Source of the DNA: Loigolactobacillus bifermentans DSM 20003
Lineage (GTDB): Bacteria; Bacillota; Bacilli; Lactobacillales; Lactobacillaceae
Length of the DNA stretch: 51,311 nucleotides
Assembly (NCBI RefSeq): GCF_001434575.1
Contig: NZ_AZDA01000039.1
Location: 1 to 51,311, forward strand
Direction: 5' to 3'
Part shown: positions 51,086 through 51,311 of the stretch, in pieces
Layout of the letters: each line of letters begins with the position of its first letter
Numbering within the stretch: position 1 is the stretch's first letter
Notes under the pieces: generated by a model
The model's database searches: none
What the model saw: the letters and a program-made list of their open reading frames with translations, nothing else
Told to the model about the DNA's origin: nothing
Program-made: the position numbers and the translations under genes

Positions 51086-51130
51086 ATTGGAGTTGTCTTA
51101 TTTCAGAGATAACAAAAATGATAAAAGTTC

Positions 51131-51159
51131 TTGACACGAAAACGTCTGATTGATATACT
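51131..51159 (+). promoter_or_regulatory. rRNA operon promoter P2
   Basis: TTGACA (51131-51136), 17-nt spacer, TATACT (51154-51159); near-consensus. Confidence 0.8.
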
Positions 51160-51226
51160 AATAAAGTTGTCAATTAAACGAAATGAATTGAAAAACAAAT
51201 ACTTTGTTGATTAGTTCAAAAAGTTC

Positions 51227-51256
51227 TTGACAAGGATATAACTTATCTGATACAAT
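51227..51256 (+). promoter_or_regulatory. rRNA operon promoter P3 and leader
   Basis: TTGACA (51227-51232), 18-nt spacer, TACAAT (51251-51256). The following sequence CTTTGAAAACTGAACAAAG is the typical leader just ahead of 16S rRNA in lactobacilli, so an rRNA operon should start immediately to the right of the window. Confidence 0.8.
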
Positions 51257-51311
51257 TAAAAAGCTGTTTATCAGCTTTGGTAGACCTTTGAAAACTGAAC
51301 AAAGTTTCGAC

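Overview
The window looks like a chromosomal piece of a low-to-medium GC lactic acid bacterium, most likely a member of the Lactobacillaceae. The basis is the strong Shine-Dalgarno sites, frequent TTG/GTG starts, three T-box leaders, Spx, PepF, Nramp/MntR, paired VIT/TerC-type metal transporters and an rRNA leader at the right edge. I cannot fix the genus from sequence alone.

Layout. 0.1-13.4 kb is a metal and stress block: VIT-family transporter, quinone-oxidoreductase-like MDR protein, TerC-family protein, CDF-like protein, a large P2-type ATPase, the divergent pair mntR/mntH with a UspA gene overlapping mntH, a CadD-like protein and a membrane diguanylate cyclase. 13.4-20.5 kb holds a cell-wall amidase, a second UspA, a SpoIIM-TatD-Gfo/Idh/MocA operon, an aquaglyceroporin behind a structured leader RNA, an alpha/beta hydrolase and an MFS exporter. 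20.6-29.7 kb is the branched-chain amino acid region: ilvD with a SufT-like Fe-S factor on the minus strand; on the plus strand an orphan-looking T-box followed by a tiny zinc-ribbon gene, then a second T-box followed by ilvB-ilvN, ilvC and ilvA. 29.8-33.8 kb holds a doubly frameshifted SDR pseudogene, a TMEM175-type channel behind two tandem copies of the leader RNA seen before the aquaglyceroporin, ridA, a DUF2187 protein and a large non-coding RNA of about 500 nt. 33.9-42.6 kb holds a split ThrE exporter, UspA, SfsA, the branched-chain aminotransferase, Spx, PAP2, PepF and a LysM/Apf-like wall protein. 43-50 kb has an ABC-F ATPase, T-box-controlled serS, L-serine dehydratase (sdaAB/sdaAA) and a coiled-coil protein. 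The right end carries an IS remnant between 23-bp direct repeats and three tandem promoters that point into an rRNA operon just outside the window.

How the genes work together. ilvA, ilvB/ilvN, ilvC, ilvD and the aminotransferase make a complete route from threonine/pyruvate to isoleucine and valine. RidA would clear the reactive enamine made by IlvA, and the SufT-like protein probably helps load the Fe-S cluster of IlvD. The serine genes (serS, sdaAB) and ThrE add further amino acid handling.

Most interesting signals: (1) a three-copy, covarying leader RNA in front of two unrelated membrane channels, built so that one CCTCC can pair either with an upstream GGAGG or with the ribosome binding site; (2) a roughly 500-nt intergenic RNA with a perfect 9-bp 5'-3' closing helix, its own promoter and terminator; (3) an apparently intact T-box whose only downstream gene is a 70-aa double zinc ribbon; (4) a PEBP domain fused to a copper-amine-oxidase-N-like domain; (5) a wall protein that appears to start at AUU.
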